Positions 1 to 9,355 of a stretch of DNA of 64,000 bases are shown here, piece by piece. Source of the stretch: Candidatus Woesearchaeota archaeon. Its GTDB lineage: Archaea > Nanobdellota > Nanobdellia > Woesearchaeales > DSVV01. The position numbers and the translations under genes are program-made. Location: assembly GCA_016192995.1 (NCBI GenBank), contig JACPTB010000002.1, positions 1 through 64,000 of the forward strand, given 5' to 3'. The notes below the pieces were generated by a model. The model made no database searches. It saw only the letters and a list, made by a program, of their open reading frames with translations, and had not been told where the DNA came from. Within the stretch, counting starts at the first letter, position 1. Each line of letters starts with the position of its first letter.

Positions 1-13
1 GAGAACAATTGCT

Positions 14-1720
14 ATGAACATATTAGGATTATCATGCCATTTTCACGACAGCTCTGCTGCAATTGTGGGAGAGAGTGGACAAGTTTTAGCAGCTGTATCC
101 GAAGAAAGATTCACGAGAAAAAAACATGATAATAGTTTCCCAGAAAATGCTGTTGCCTATTGTTTCGAAGAAGCTGGAGTCACTCCAGGAACGCTTGATG
201 CCATTGTTTTTTATGAAAAACCAATAGTAACATTAGAACGAGATCTTTATGTTGCTGGACGAGGATTTCCAGGATCATGGCGATGGCATAATACTGCATT
301 AGGAAGATGGCTAAATAAGTTATTGAATACGAGTCATGATTTTAGAAAAAAAATCCATGGGTTTGCTGGAGATATTTATTATCCCTTCCATCATCAATCT
401 CATGCAGCCCATACTTTTTTTGCATCACCATTTGAAGAAGCAGTGATATTAACCGTAGATGGTGTTGGCGAGTGGACAACAACTGCTGTTGGTTATGGAC
501 ATGAAAATCAGGTTACTTTGGAGAAAGAACTGCGTTTTCCTCATTCATTAGGATTATTTTACAGCGCTTTTACCCATTTTCTTGGCTTTGCAATAAATGA
601 TGCTGAATACAAAGTAATGGGACTTGCACCGTATGGTGAAAAAAAATATGTTGATATGATTAAACAGCATCTCATTCATATTCTCGATGATGGAACATTC
701 AGATTAAACATGAATTATTTTGGTCATCATGATTCACTGCGAGCAGTAAAGGTAAGAAAGTTTCAAAAATTGTTTGGTATGAGACTAAGAAAGCCTGGCG
801 AGCCTTTAACACAACAGCACAAAGATCTTGCGAGATCAATGCAGGCAGTAACTGAAGAGGTAATGGTAAAACTAGCTCGAGATGCTCAAAAACAGTATGG
901 TCTTGATAATCTTTGTTTAGCAGGTGGTGTTGCTTTGAATTGTGTTGCAAATAGCGCTATATTGCGAGAAAGCGGTTTTAAAAACATCTTTATACCGCCT
1001 GGAGCTGGAGATGATGGCGGAGCCATTGGCGCAGCATTATTTGCATATCATTGTTTGATGGGAAGACCAAGAGTGTACCAGCCTGAACTTACTTATTTAG
1101 GACCAAAATATACTGATCATGAAATACAAGCTGCGCTTGATAAAAAAGGTTTGAACTATCAACGCATTGATGATGAAAGAACATTAACTGATATGGTCTC
1201 TGACTTAATAATTAAGCAAAAAGTAGTTGGATGGTTTCAAGGAAGAATGGAATTTGGTGCAAGAGCATTAGGAAACAGAAGCATACTTGCTGATCCAAGA
1301 AATTATGAAAATTGGCAAAGGGTAAATTTAAAAATTAAATTTAGAGAAAGTTTTAGGCCATTTGCTCCAGTTGTAACATACGAAGAAGCAGGAGATTATT
1401 TTGATACAACACAGGAAAGCCCCTACATGACATTAGTAGCAGATGTCCATAAAGATAAAAGATCAGTTATTCCTGCTACAACACATGTTGACGGAACAGC
1501 GCGGCTGCAAACAATAACACAAGATCAAAATAGCCTGTATTATAGATTAATAAAACATTTTGGTGATAAAACAGGTGTACCAGTATTAATAAATACTTCA
1601 TTTAACAGAAGTGGAGAACCAATTGTTTGTGAACCGCATGATGCAGTAGAATGTTTTTTAGGAACAGAGATGGATGTTTTAGTAATTGGCAAGTATGTTG
1701 TGGATAAACAGAGTAAATAA
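14..1720 (+). CDS. NodU/CmcH-family carbamoyltransferase
   Basis: This 568-residue protein is a complete NodU/CmcH/TobZ-type O-carbamoyltransferase, which transfers a carbamoyl group from carbamoyl phosphate (via carbamoyl-AMP) to a hydroxyl of a small molecule or sugar. The N-terminal Kae1-like half shows the His-containing start CHFHDSSAAI (residues 8-17), a second metal-binding histidine stretch HHQSHAAH (about 126-133), and the ATP-binding loop LAGGVALN (about 302). The C-terminal YrdC-like half carries EFGARALGNRSIL (about 411) and FRPFAP. The length is normal for the family. The gene is convergent with a membrane-anchored SGNH-like protein. The acceptor substrate cannot be read from the sequence; a cell-surface glycan or secondary metabolite is a guess. 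Confidence 0.92.
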   Translation: MNILGLSCHFHDSSAAIVGESGQVLAAVSEERFTRKKHDNSFPENAVAYCFEEAGVTPGTLDAIVFYEKPIVTLERDLYVAGRGFPGSWRWHNTALGRWLNKLLNTSHDFRKKIHGFAGDIYYPFHHQSHAAHTFFASPFEEAVILTVDGVGEWTTTAVGYGHENQVTLEKELRFPHSLGLFYSAFTHFLGFAINDAEYKVMGLAPYGEKKYVDMIKQHLIHILDDGTFRLNMNYFGHHDSLRAVKVRKFQKLFGMRLRKPGEPLTQQHKDLARSMQAVTEEVMVKLARDAQKQYGLDNLCLAGGVALNCVANSAILRESGFKNIFIPPGAGDDGGAIGAALFAYHCLMGRPRVYQPELTYLGPKYTDHEIQAALDKKGLNYQRIDDERTLTDMVSDLIIKQKVVGWFQGRMEFGARALGNRSILADPRNYENWQRVNLKIKFRESFRPFAPVVTYEEAGDYFDTTQESPYMTLVADVHKDKRSVIPATTHVDGTARLQTITQDQNSLYYRLIKHFGDKTGVPVLINTSFNRSGEPIVCEPHDAVECFLGTEMDVLVIGKYVVDKQSK

Positions 1721-1738
1721 ATAAAAAATGTATTTTAG

Positions 1739-2920
1739 TTATTTAACCAAAAACTGTTGACCTCGCAAATGCTCTGCAAGCACTTCTGCAACTTGACCTT
1801 GCCATTCACCAGTGCGATCATAACCATGGTAAAGATCAAGTCCTAATCGATATGCATTTTGCAATGAAGGCGTTAGATTTATCAAGGAAACTGATCGTGA
1901 GCGTAAATACCTTTCGACAGTAGCATAAAGTTGAAATTCTATTTGAAGTTTTTCTTGACCTTCAGGAACAAGCTGTTGATATTTATCACATAACACCATT
2001 CCTTTGCTCGGCGAAAGAACAAACACCATGTCAGAATTTAATTTGTCAGCAATATCAATAGCTTCCCCAAGCATTGCTAATGAATGTGACATGGATTGTG
2101 GATTTAAAACAGCATGCGTAAGAAGATTATCAAGGGTTTTTGCTTCAGGATCAGGTACAGTGCCATATCTTCGCATAACTTCTTTTGATGCTGCGATTTC
2201 AGCTTCTGAAGTGAAAGCTAAATTCCAAAGATATGTTGTTAAAAAACGATCCTTGAAAGGTATATCTGGAAGCTCGTCATCGAATGTTTTTTCAGGAGGT
2301 GTTGGATCCTTGTATTTGTCCCAGCCCATTGCTGCATAATAATGTGCTGGATCAAATATAGGTTCTGGAACAAAATCCTCTGGTGAAATACAATAAACTA
2401 TAGTTCTATTCTTAAAATAATCGGGAAATTCTCTCATTACTGTATTAAATTGCCAAGGCTTATAGCCAAGCATGGAAAAATTTGAAACGGTAGTGCCTAA
2501 TCGTACTTCCAGTTGTTCAGAGAAAGACTCTGCAGGATAGAGAGAACCAAATGATGATGTTCCACCGACAACAGCAACAGGAGCAGTTTTTCTATCATCA
2601 CCCTCATCTCTAAAACCTAATTGATCCGCAAGAATAAGAAATGTACCGTGAGGACTTCCTTGGAGTGTATAATGTTCTTGATTATGTCTTCCATAATTGT
2701 GTGACGAAAGAACAAAGCCAAGCCGAGGATGAGGTTCAAAAAGTCCATAATAAAAATCATGCTGTTTAGCATAAGCAATTTTATGTCTTTCAGCAAGATC
2801 TTCCTGATGAGCCTCAGATTCACCTTTATGAACTACATCAGTCGAAACTACTGCCACTTCAATTCCTGCATAACCAGCAAAAAAAGCAAGAATCCCTTTT
2901 AATAAGTTTTTTATTCTCAT
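1739..2920 (-). CDS. membrane-anchored SGNH-hydrolase-like protein
   Basis: The 393-residue product begins with a hydrophobic segment (about residues 7-27) that should anchor it in the membrane. Two blocks resemble the SGNH/GDSL hydrolase fold: VVGGTSSFG (about 116-124) at the place of the GDS nucleophile block, and DLYHGYDRTGEW near the C-terminus at the place of the catalytic DxxH block. Between them, NFSMLGYKPWQF matches the usual block with a conserved Gly. The GDS motif is replaced by GTS, so the serine could still act but activity is uncertain. Such proteins often modify acyl groups on surface glycans. It lies convergent to the carbamoyltransferase with only 18 bases between the stops; this closeness does not prove a shared pathway. 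Confidence 0.6.
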   Translation of the reverse strand: MRIKNLLKGILAFFAGYAGIEVAVVSTDVVHKGESEAHQEDLAERHKIAYAKQHDFYYGLFEPHPRLGFVLSSHNYGRHNQEHYTLQGSPHGTFLILADQLGFRDEGDDRKTAPVAVVGGTSSFGSLYPAESFSEQLEVRLGTTVSNFSMLGYKPWQFNTVMREFPDYFKNRTIVYCISPEDFVPEPIFDPAHYYAAMGWDKYKDPTPPEKTFDDELPDIPFKDRFLTTYLWNLAFTSEAEIAASKEVMRRYGTVPDPEAKTLDNLLTHAVLNPQSMSHSLAMLGEAIDIADKLNSDMVFVLSPSKGMVLCDKYQQLVPEGQEKLQIEFQLYATVERYLRSRSVSLINLTPSLQNAYRLGLDLYHGYDRTGEWQGQVAEVLAEHLRGQQFLVK

Positions 2921-3072
2921 AATTGTCGATTTATATTAGAAAAAAGTCCCAAACCAACCGTTTCTCTAACATAAATACTAACCCCAACAAAGTTACCACT
3001 AGGTAGTAATTTAAAATATATAAATGTTTCGATAAAATAAAACCAAATAAGAGATAAAAATGAATAAATAAA

Positions 3073-5427
3073 CTATTTTTTATCTGTTTTTTTCTTAGCC
3101 ATTCTTTTAGAAACTGTTTTTTTAGCAGGCTTTTCAGCTGAAGCAACTTCAGTTTCAGAAGCAGTTTCTTTTTTAGACTCTTTAATTTTCTTCTCCTTTG
3201 GCTTGCTTTGATAAGGCGCTCCTATAGTTCCATCTTTGTTAATCTTGGCAACGGTTCTGCATGCTGGATAACCAGAACACCCATAAAATTGCCCGTAAAA
3301 TGACTTTCTCAAGATAATTTCTTTGCCACAGTTTGGGCAGGGCTGAGGTAATTTTTCAGGTAATTGCTGGACTGAATTAATTGTTTGTGTATCCTGAACT
3401 TTAGAAGCGCAGTCTGGACCAATGCAAAACAATTGAGGGCGTTTTCCTCTTCTGATAACATTGACTTTTGGCAATCCACAAGTATCGCATACTTGGTCAG
3501 ATGTTTTAATAAGAGCATTGCTTGGCAAAGTAATAGTGACATCACATTGAGGATATTGATCACAAGCAATAAAAAAACCGTATTTCCCACGTTTAATCAT
3601 TAATACCCCTTTATGGCATTTATGGCATTCACCAACAGTATTCGCAATTCGATCTGATTCACGATAGGCATCAATAAGCTCACTTCCTATTTCTTTTTCT
3701 TCCTGCTTAAATTTATGAAGAAGTTTTGTTAAAACATCTTTTGCTTCATCCAAAACTTCCTGATTTTTTTTAGTTCCTTGTTCAATCTGATCCATTTCTT
3801 CTTCAAAGTGGCGTGTTAATTCTTGATCCAAAATTTGAGGAGAATGTTTTTCTAAAGTTTCAACGGTATTAATTCCTAATTTAGTCGCTTGAATTGGCTG
3901 ACCAGTTACATAACCTCTATCAAAAAGTGTTTCAATAACAGTAGCTCGCGTTGCTTTGGTGCCAAGATTTTGCCGCTCTAATTCTTTAATGATAGATGCT
4001 GGTGTGTATCGCTTAGGCGGTTGTGTTTCTTTATCATGTAGCAATACATCGTTTACTTGCACGGATTCTTTTTCTTGAACATGAGGAAGTTCAAGCTCTT
4101 CTAATTTAACATATGGTTCATAAAAAATATGCCATCCTTTTTCAATAGTGCGAGTTCCTTTTGAAAGAAAAGCTTCTCGTTCAATATCTAAGGTGATAAC
4201 TACGGTCTCTCGTTTAGCAGGATCTGCAAACGTCGCAAGAAAACGCTTAGTAATAAGATCATAGATTTTCTGCTGGCGCTCATCAAGAGAAGCATTCTCT
4301 CCTGTTGGATAAATTGCCGGATGTGCTGAATCAGTTTTCTTGCCTTCATGAGGAATCAATTCTTTTTTTGCAAGGAGCTTGGTTGCTAATTCTTTATAAA
4401 CCAAATTACTTTGCAATTTTGTTAACAGAGTTTTATAACCAAGCTCTTTAGGTAATTTCTGTGAAGAGGTTCTTGGATAGGAAATAACACCGGCAAGATA
4501 TAATTCTTGGGCAATAGCAAGCGTGATATTTGGTTGAATTCTAAAGCAGCGATAAGCTTCAATTTGCAGACTCGTTAAATCAAAAGGTGTTGGCGGTGAC
4601 TGGTCAAATTGAGAAGTCTCTAATTTAACAACATAACAAGGCTTGCCTTTGACTTTTTCAAAAATCTCAACTGCTTTTTGCCGCTCATCAAATTTATCTT
4701 GAATATGCCATGCTTCAACAACTGTTTTATTTTTTTCCCATAACAGCTGCAATTGCCAATAAGGCACAGGCACAAAAGCAGCAATTTCCTTTTCCCGGTC
4801 AACTACTATTTTTAAAGCTGGACCTTGAACTCTGCCCGAAGAAAGAATTTTGAATGAACCAGCTGATTTTACTGCTAAGGACAATGCTCTGCTAAGATTA
4901 ATGCCGTAATACCAATCTAATTCATGGCGAGTAAGCCCTGCATTCCCCAAACCCCAATTTAAAGTTTTTGATTTAGTTTCATAGGCTTTTCGCAATTCAT
5001 CTTTAGTTAGAGTTGAGAATTTCATACGCTGCGCATCATTACGCTTGCAGACATATTTCACAATATTTAATCCAATAACCTCTCCTTCAATATCATAATC
5101 GCAAGCTACAGTAATCTCACGAGCATCTTTTGCAAGTTTTTTTAAGGCAGAGACATATTTAGAAGTATATGCTGCGCCTTTAGAAGATTTACTCGTTTGC
5201 TCCCAATAAACATCAAAGATAGGATATGTCCACCCTTTTTTGTCTTTTTCAACAACAGTAAATAAATGACCAACAGCGCAGCCAACAACAATATCTTTAT
5301 TGCCATGAGTTACTTTGTAGTATGGTGCGCCTTGATGATTTTCTTTAATAGGCTTGCCATCTGCCAAAGCTTCAGCTATTTTTTGAGCTGCATTAGGTTT
5401 TTCAGTTATTATTAACTCATAAGTCAT
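3073..5427 (-). CDS. topA: DNA topoisomerase I (type IA)
   Basis: The 784-residue protein relaxes negative supercoils by a covalent 5'-phosphotyrosine intermediate. The N-terminal TOPRIM domain starts at ELIITEKPNAAQKIAEAL (residues 4-21) and carries the acidic motif ACDYDIEGEVIG. The active-site tyrosine lies in ISYPRTSS (about residue 316). Three four-cysteine zinc ribbons follow: CHKCHKG...CDQYPQC, CDTCG...CIGPDC and CPNCG...CSGYPAC. The last 45 residues are a lysine- and alanine-rich tail likely to bind DNA. It sits 33 bases downstream of nadC on the same strand and may be cotranscribed. No reverse-gyrase helicase domain is present. Confidence 0.97.
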   Translation of the reverse strand: MTYELIITEKPNAAQKIAEALADGKPIKENHQGAPYYKVTHGNKDIVVGCAVGHLFTVVEKDKKGWTYPIFDVYWEQTSKSSKGAAYTSKYVSALKKLAKDAREITVACDYDIEGEVIGLNIVKYVCKRNDAQRMKFSTLTKDELRKAYETKSKTLNWGLGNAGLTRHELDWYYGINLSRALSLAVKSAGSFKILSSGRVQGPALKIVVDREKEIAAFVPVPYWQLQLLWEKNKTVVEAWHIQDKFDERQKAVEIFEKVKGKPCYVVKLETSQFDQSPPTPFDLTSLQIEAYRCFRIQPNITLAIAQELYLAGVISYPRTSSQKLPKELGYKTLLTKLQSNLVYKELATKLLAKKELIPHEGKKTDSAHPAIYPTGENASLDERQQKIYDLITKRFLATFADPAKRETVVITLDIEREAFLSKGTRTIEKGWHIFYEPYVKLEELELPHVQEKESVQVNDVLLHDKETQPPKRYTPASIIKELERQNLGTKATRATVIETLFDRGYVTGQPIQATKLGINTVETLEKHSPQILDQELTRHFEEEMDQIEQGTKKNQEVLDEAKDVLTKLLHKFKQEEKEIGSELIDAYRESDRIANTVGECHKCHKGVLMIKRGKYGFFIACDQYPQCDVTITLPSNALIKTSDQVCDTCGLPKVNVIRRGKRPQLFCIGPDCASKVQDTQTINSVQQLPEKLPQPCPNCGKEIILRKSFYGQFYGCSGYPACRTVAKINKDGTIGAPYQSKPKEKKIKESKKETASETEVASAEKPAKKTVSKRMAKKKTDKK

Positions 5428-5460
5428 AAAAAATAAAAAACTAAGTTATCATTTATAAAT

Positions 5461-6342
5461 TTATGGTAAAGAAGTTATAGCAATATCCATATCTAACGAC
5501 AAAGCATTCATAGTTAATGCTGCCCCGACTGAAATAAAATCCACGCCTGTTTCCGCAATACTGCGAATAGTATCAAGATTAATGCCGCCGGAAGCCTCAA
5601 TCTTAATATTTTTGTGATGCTTGATATTAAAATGTTTAACAAGAGCTACGCCATCTTTAATATCATTAGCTGACATGTTGTCAAACATGATCATATCAAT
5701 AATAACATCCTTAACTTTAATAAGCAAAAGCAATTCATCTAATTGTTCTAAAGATTCAATTTCAACTTCGATAGTCATATGGGGATCTTGCTCTCGGATA
5801 ATTTGAACTTTTTCAACGGCATTAGTCAATGAGCCTGCAAGCGATATATGATTATCTTTAACTAAAACCATATCATAAAGTCCAAAGCGATGATTACTGC
5901 CACCGCCAACTTTAACAGCATACTTCTCAAGGATGCGATAGCCTGGAATTGTTTTTCTCGTGTCTAATAATACTGCGGAAGTATGGGCAATCTGTTCAAC
6001 AAAGATATGCGCTGTTGTTGCAACTCCTGATAACCTTTGCAAGAAATTAAGCAGGGTTCTCTCAATAGTTAAGAGGGCATTAACATTTCCCTGAAGTTTG
6101 AGAATTTTATCGCCTTGATGTATCATATCTCCATCCTGCTTCAATGGTTGAAAATTAATATCTGGATTATACAAGGCAACAAGCCGTTTAACAACTTCGA
6201 TACCGCAAAGAATTCCAGGAGCTTTTGCTCCAACAACTGCTTCTGCCTGTTTATCAGGAGTGGCAATAAGATTAGTAGTAATATCACCATTCCCAATATC
6301 TTCATCAAGCGCTAATTTCAAGAGAGTATCTAAAGCATCCAT
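5461..6342 (-). CDS. nadC: quinolinate phosphoribosyltransferase
   Basis: This 293-residue enzyme makes nicotinate mononucleotide from quinolinate and PRPP, the committed entry into de novo NAD synthesis. It opens with the family signature LALDEDIGNGDITT (residues 9-22), and shows RLSGVATTAH, the PRPP/quinolinate-binding run TRKTIPGYR...VGGGSNHR and the C-terminal barrel motif EASGGINLD...ISVGALT-like (ISVGAALT). The length is normal. No nadA or nadB lies in the window, so the quinolinate source is not visible here. It is divergent from nurA; the two starts are only 46 bases apart and share a promoter region. Confidence 0.96.
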   Translation of the reverse strand: MDALDTLLKLALDEDIGNGDITTNLIATPDKQAEAVVGAKAPGILCGIEVVKRLVALYNPDINFQPLKQDGDMIHQGDKILKLQGNVNALLTIERTLLNFLQRLSGVATTAHIFVEQIAHTSAVLLDTRKTIPGYRILEKYAVKVGGGSNHRFGLYDMVLVKDNHISLAGSLTNAVEKVQIIREQDPHMTIEVEIESLEQLDELLLLIKVKDVIIDMIMFDNMSANDIKDGVALVKHFNIKHHKNIKIEASGGINLDTIRSIAETGVDFISVGAALTMNALSLDMDIAITSLP

Positions 6343-6388
6343 CAGCTTAAGAAAAAGAATGCAATTTATATATATTACGAAGTTACAG

Positions 6389-7483
6389 ATGACTATGGAT
6401 ATACTAAAAGAATTATTAGGAACATTAGCAATAAAATCACCTGCGCCTAGTTCACCGAATGAAGAAAAAATGATGTTTTCTTCACAAGGATATGAAGCGC
6501 TGCCATTGCGCCAAGAAAATTTCCACCCTATTCACGACAATAATTATAATTATTGCCGCAATGATAAAATTTGCTTTATTGATGGAGGAAATAATGAATT
6601 GCTGGAAGCACCAAATTTCTCAATTCAACTAATAAGAGTCGCAGCAGTAGTGATAGAAGAAAATAAAACAAGAAAAATAATAAAAGAGGAATATTACTTG
6701 CTCGCAAGAACAATCATAAAAAATAATGCTATTTTTTTTAGTGTTGATTTCTTTCCTTTAAGCAAGCAAAGCGCATCTATTTTTCCAGAGAAAGATGATC
6801 TCTTGATAAATGCAAATGATATAACGATAAAAACGGGAAATGAACGTGCTGAAATCGCAAAAATGGGGGAAATAGCAAGAAAATTTTCAGAATTGCGCTT
6901 GGCAAAGAACATGATAGCAGAATTGAACAAAAATGATATCATTATCCTCGACAATCATTTAAAAAGTATGATCACCAATGAAGATAAATATTGGCAGGAA
7001 TTATATGAGGAAGGAATTAAGAACAATGTTGTTATCGCAGGATTATCTAAGACAACAAATCTATTGACAACATCAGGAAATAGTGCTATTGGAGCATTGT
7101 ATGAATTAGCGCCAAAAAACATTAGATCATGGTATTATTATCCTTCAGTTAAGATTACCAACACTCAGCATCAAGCAGAGATGTATTTTGTAAAATTACA
7201 TGAAAAAAGCAACTATATTTTTAAATTTGAAATATACCAAAAACAACATACACCGGATGCAGTAAAAGATATTCTTGAAAACATGGCTAAAAATAGCAAA
7301 GATTACATTTTCCCCGGTTATCCTTATGGATTAATAGTTGTCGACAAAGAAGCGCGTGTTTCTGAACAAGAAAAACAATATTATAAAATGAAATTAACCG
7401 TAATAACAGGAAAACAAGATGAAGCATTGCAAACATCAGTGAGAGCAGAAAATGCGCACGATATACTAGATAGCATTCAGTAA
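6389..7483 (+). CDS. nurA: NurA-domain 5'-3' nuclease
   Basis: The protein of about 364 residues matches NurA, the nuclease that works with the HerA translocase in archaeal double-strand break end resection. The signature CFIDGGNNELLEAPNF (about residues 60-75) supplies the catalytic aspartate, and the C-terminal part has VIAGLSKTTNLL (about 213-224) and a conserved SWYYYPSVKI stretch. The open frame extends upstream to 6260, but that would overlap nadC; ATG at 6389 (or 6395) follows a TATA-like TTTATATATA box at about 6365 at the spacing of a leaderless transcript. No herA, mre11 or rad50 is present in the window. Confidence 0.85.
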   Translation: MTMDILKELLGTLAIKSPAPSSPNEEKMMFSSQGYEALPLRQENFHPIHDNNYNYCRNDKICFIDGGNNELLEAPNFSIQLIRVAAVVIEENKTRKIIKEEYYLLARTIIKNNAIFFSVDFFPLSKQSASIFPEKDDLLINANDITIKTGNERAEIAKMGEIARKFSELRLAKNMIAELNKNDIIILDNHLKSMITNEDKYWQELYEEGIKNNVVIAGLSKTTNLLTTSGNSAIGALYELAPKNIRSWYYYPSVKITNTQHQAEMYFVKLHEKSNYIFKFEIYQKQHTPDAVKDILENMAKNSKDYIFPGYPYGLIVVDKEARVSEQEKQYYKMKLTVITGKQDEALQTSVRAENAHDILDSIQ

Positions 7484-7489
7484 GATTAC

Positions 7490-7652
7490 AGAGAACTTTG
7501 CAAAATTATGGTTACTGCCCATTTCGTGAGCATTTTCGAAAGACTTATCGAGCAATTTTCGAGGTTCCAGAGAGAAAATTGCCTTGTTAAAAGATTATCT
7601 CAATGCGAACTGGCAGTAACCCGAGCTTTGCGAGTATTTTGCAAAGTTCTCT
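7490..7652 (+). repeat. palindromic element, divergent relative of the 155-bp family
   Basis: A 163-bp non-coding palindrome begins just after nurA. Outer arms 7490-7506 and 7636-7652 pair perfectly (17 bp, core AACTTTGCAAAAT). The second stem is GGTTACTGCC / GGCAGTAACC, followed on the left by the internal junction GTGA+GCATT facing AATGC+GAAC on the right. The apical hairpin is GCAATTTTC, loop GAGGTTCCAGAGA, GAAAATTGC. This is the same layout as the elements at 12.8, 17.0, 58.8 and 61.9 kb, with different but compensated stem sequences. No clear target-site duplication flanks this copy. Confidence 0.8.
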
Positions 7653-7701
7653 ACAGAGTTATAGAAAAACTTTATATACGACCATTCTTAGAACAGAAAC
7701 C

Positions 7702-7947
7702 ATGGCTACGGGAAGTGAATTTGGAGTATTAGAACCATTAGTAAAACTAGTTTCATCGGCAATAGGAAGCTTAAAATATGTTCTTGGAGGTATTTTTGGC
7801 ATTTATGTTGTTCTGGTGATTGTAAAAATATATCAGGGATTTGTTTTTAGAAGAGAATTAAAAGAATTAAGAACTGATATTAAAAAAATGCGCGAAAGCG
7901 TGCAGCGGATTGAAGATTTTCAAGAAAGACATGTAAGGAAAGTATAA
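7702..7947 (+). CDS. small single-span membrane protein with coiled coil
   Basis: The 81-residue product starts MATGSEFGVLEP. A hydrophobic stretch VLGGIFGIYVVLVIVKIYQG (about residues 21-40) should span the membrane, and the rest (RRELKELRTDIKKMRESVQR and on) is a charged amphipathic helix likely to be a coiled coil facing the cytoplasm. The frame is open further upstream into the palindromic element, but ATG 7702 follows a TATA-like CTTTATATAC at 7669-7678, the right distance for a leaderless start. No family is recognised. Its role is unknown. Confidence 0.6.
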   Translation: MATGSEFGVLEPLVKLVSSAIGSLKYVLGGIFGIYVVLVIVKIYQGFVFRRELKELRTDIKKMRESVQRIEDFQERHVRKV

Positions 7948-7966
7948 TTATTTATTTAATACGTAC

Positions 7967-8581
7967 CTATTTGCGATCATAAGGTCGTTCTGCACCAACA
8001 GGTGGTATTTCAAGCAATCCTGAATCACGTCTCCTTTCAGCAGCAAGAAACTGATGAGGAGCTGGAACAACAGTCACAGCTTTTTGATCATAAGGAAGAT
8101 GAGTTGCTACCATTTCAACAAGAGCATTAAAGCTTTTCCTAACAAGATCTTTATCAAAAACTCCATTTGCACCTCGTGAAAGATAGGGCGCCAAATCTAC
8201 TCCTGATGAATATAACATCATTGGTCTTGCAGACGCGCCTAATGATTGATGAAATCCTGCATGTATTGCATCTATTCCTCTTCGATCTCCACCAAAATAT
8301 CTTGCTGCTGTATCTTGTGGAGACCGAACACCTCTTACGATCTCTAAAAATATATCTCCATCAAATTCAGGCATCTCAAAATCGCTAAGAATACCATCAG
8401 GAAGTTTGCTCTCAAGACCAGCTTCCGCTAATCTGAGAAGCCCATGTTTGCCGCTGTCAGCAGTAATAATCCCATAGTGTCTCCCGAGAACAACACTTGA
8501 TAATTCCAGATCTATAGGATTATCATCTACAATTAATAACAATGGTTTTGGTGGTTGATAAAGATTGGACATAATATTCAC
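7967..8581 (-). CDS. response-regulator receiver-domain protein
   Basis: The 204-residue protein has a receiver fold: LLLIVDDNPID (residues 14-24) gives the acidic pocket, D67 in ILSDFEMPEFDG is the expected phosphoacceptor, and GVFDKDL carries the conserved lysine. An insertion around residues 85-110 lengthens the domain, and a tail of about 45 residues follows without a recognisable output domain. It begins directly after the stop of another receiver-like gene on the same strand, so the two are probably one transcript. No histidine kinase lies in the window. Confidence 0.8.
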   Translation of the reverse strand: MNIMSNLYQPPKPLLLIVDDNPIDLELSSVVLGRHYGIITADSGKHGLLRLAEAGLESKLPDGILSDFEMPEFDGDIFLEIVRGVRSPQDTAARYFGGDRRGIDAIHAGFHQSLGASARPMMLYSSGVDLAPYLSRGANGVFDKDLVRKSFNALVEMVATHLPYDQKAVTVVPAPHQFLAAERRRDSGLLEIPPVGAERPYDRK

Positions 8582-9223
8582 TTAAACATACCCAGGCGCA
8601 TGAACTCTTTGGGCGAATTCACGGCGTGCTTTCTCAGATATTGCTGAATAAGGATCAAGTGGACGGGATAATAATTTGTTAGCTTCTGTACGTAATCTAG
8701 TTTCATCAACAGTATAATCTCCCTTATTAAGAGGTATATCACGAGGAAGACTTCCTACACGCTGCCTGCTTCTGCGAGAAAGTATTGAATTAAAGGTAGT
8801 AGCTAAATCTCTAGTTTCAGCATCAATATATGAACTTGGTAGCAGAAGAACATTAGTTGGTTGATCATGTTGAGAATAATGTTTTTTAAAATCAGCATAT
8901 TCTTGCTCGTCTCCTTCAAAAAGATATGTTTCAATATCTGATTCATGCGGTATTGTGCCAACTCCAGTAATCAAGGTGGTCAGATCCAAGCCGGTAATAT
9001 CAAGTGCGTGATCAAGAGAAGGATGATCAACTACCGGAAGATCGACATTTGTTACGACTAAGGGAAGCTTAAAACCATGCTCCGCCATAAATTTCATAAG
9101 CACTAAAGCTTGTAAACCATCACCAGCTGTTACTATAGGATAACCTCTATGACGAAGATCTCCTAATAAAGCATCCCTTATTTCTATTTCTGGTTCTACA
9201 ACAAGTATACTTGGTTTGTACAT
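8582..9223 (-). CDS. degenerate receiver-domain protein
   Basis: The 213-residue protein starts SILVVEPEIEIRDALL (residues 5-20), the first strand and acidic turn of a receiver domain. The expected phosphoacceptor position in VVTNVDLPVVD is an asparagine (N59) and the DD pair of the acidic pocket is EP, so it probably cannot be phosphorylated on aspartate. The C-terminal 80 residues are basic and have no recognised fold. It lies immediately upstream of a receiver gene with an intact Asp, which suggests a heteromeric or antagonistic pair; this is inference. Confidence 0.65.
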   Translation of the reverse strand: MYKPSILVVEPEIEIRDALLGDLRHRGYPIVTAGDGLQALVLMKFMAEHGFKLPLVVTNVDLPVVDHPSLDHALDITGLDLTTLITGVGTIPHESDIETYLFEGDEQEYADFKKHYSQHDQPTNVLLLPSSYIDAETRDLATTFNSILSRRSRQRVGSLPRDIPLNKGDYTVDETRLRTEANKLLSRPLDPYSAISEKARREFAQRVHAPGYV

Positions 9224-9297
9224 AAGATGAAATTTCAGGAGGTAGTATTTAAACCTTTGTATTTATTTATAAACATTATATAATTTATATATGGCAA

Positions 9298-9330
9298 TTT
9301 AAATGTACTCTGAAGCAGAATACATTTAAA
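9298..9330. promoter_or_regulatory. inverted repeat overlapping the argS promoter
   Basis: TTTAAATGTA (9298-9307) and TACATTTAAA (9321-9330) are perfect inverted arms, and inside them TCTG/CAGA (9309-9312 and 9316-9319) pairs around a 3-base loop. The right arm contains a TTTAAA at 26-31 bases before the argS ATG, the expected TATA-box distance. A repressor binding this palindrome, or a hairpin ending transcription from the other side, are both possible. Confidence 0.5.
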
Positions 9331-9355
9331 GGTGTATAATCTATTTATAAACAGT

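Noticed and set aside
7508-7732. Open frame inside the 7.5-kb palindromic element
   Set aside because: It translates the structured repeat itself and overlaps the start of the small membrane protein; no coding character.
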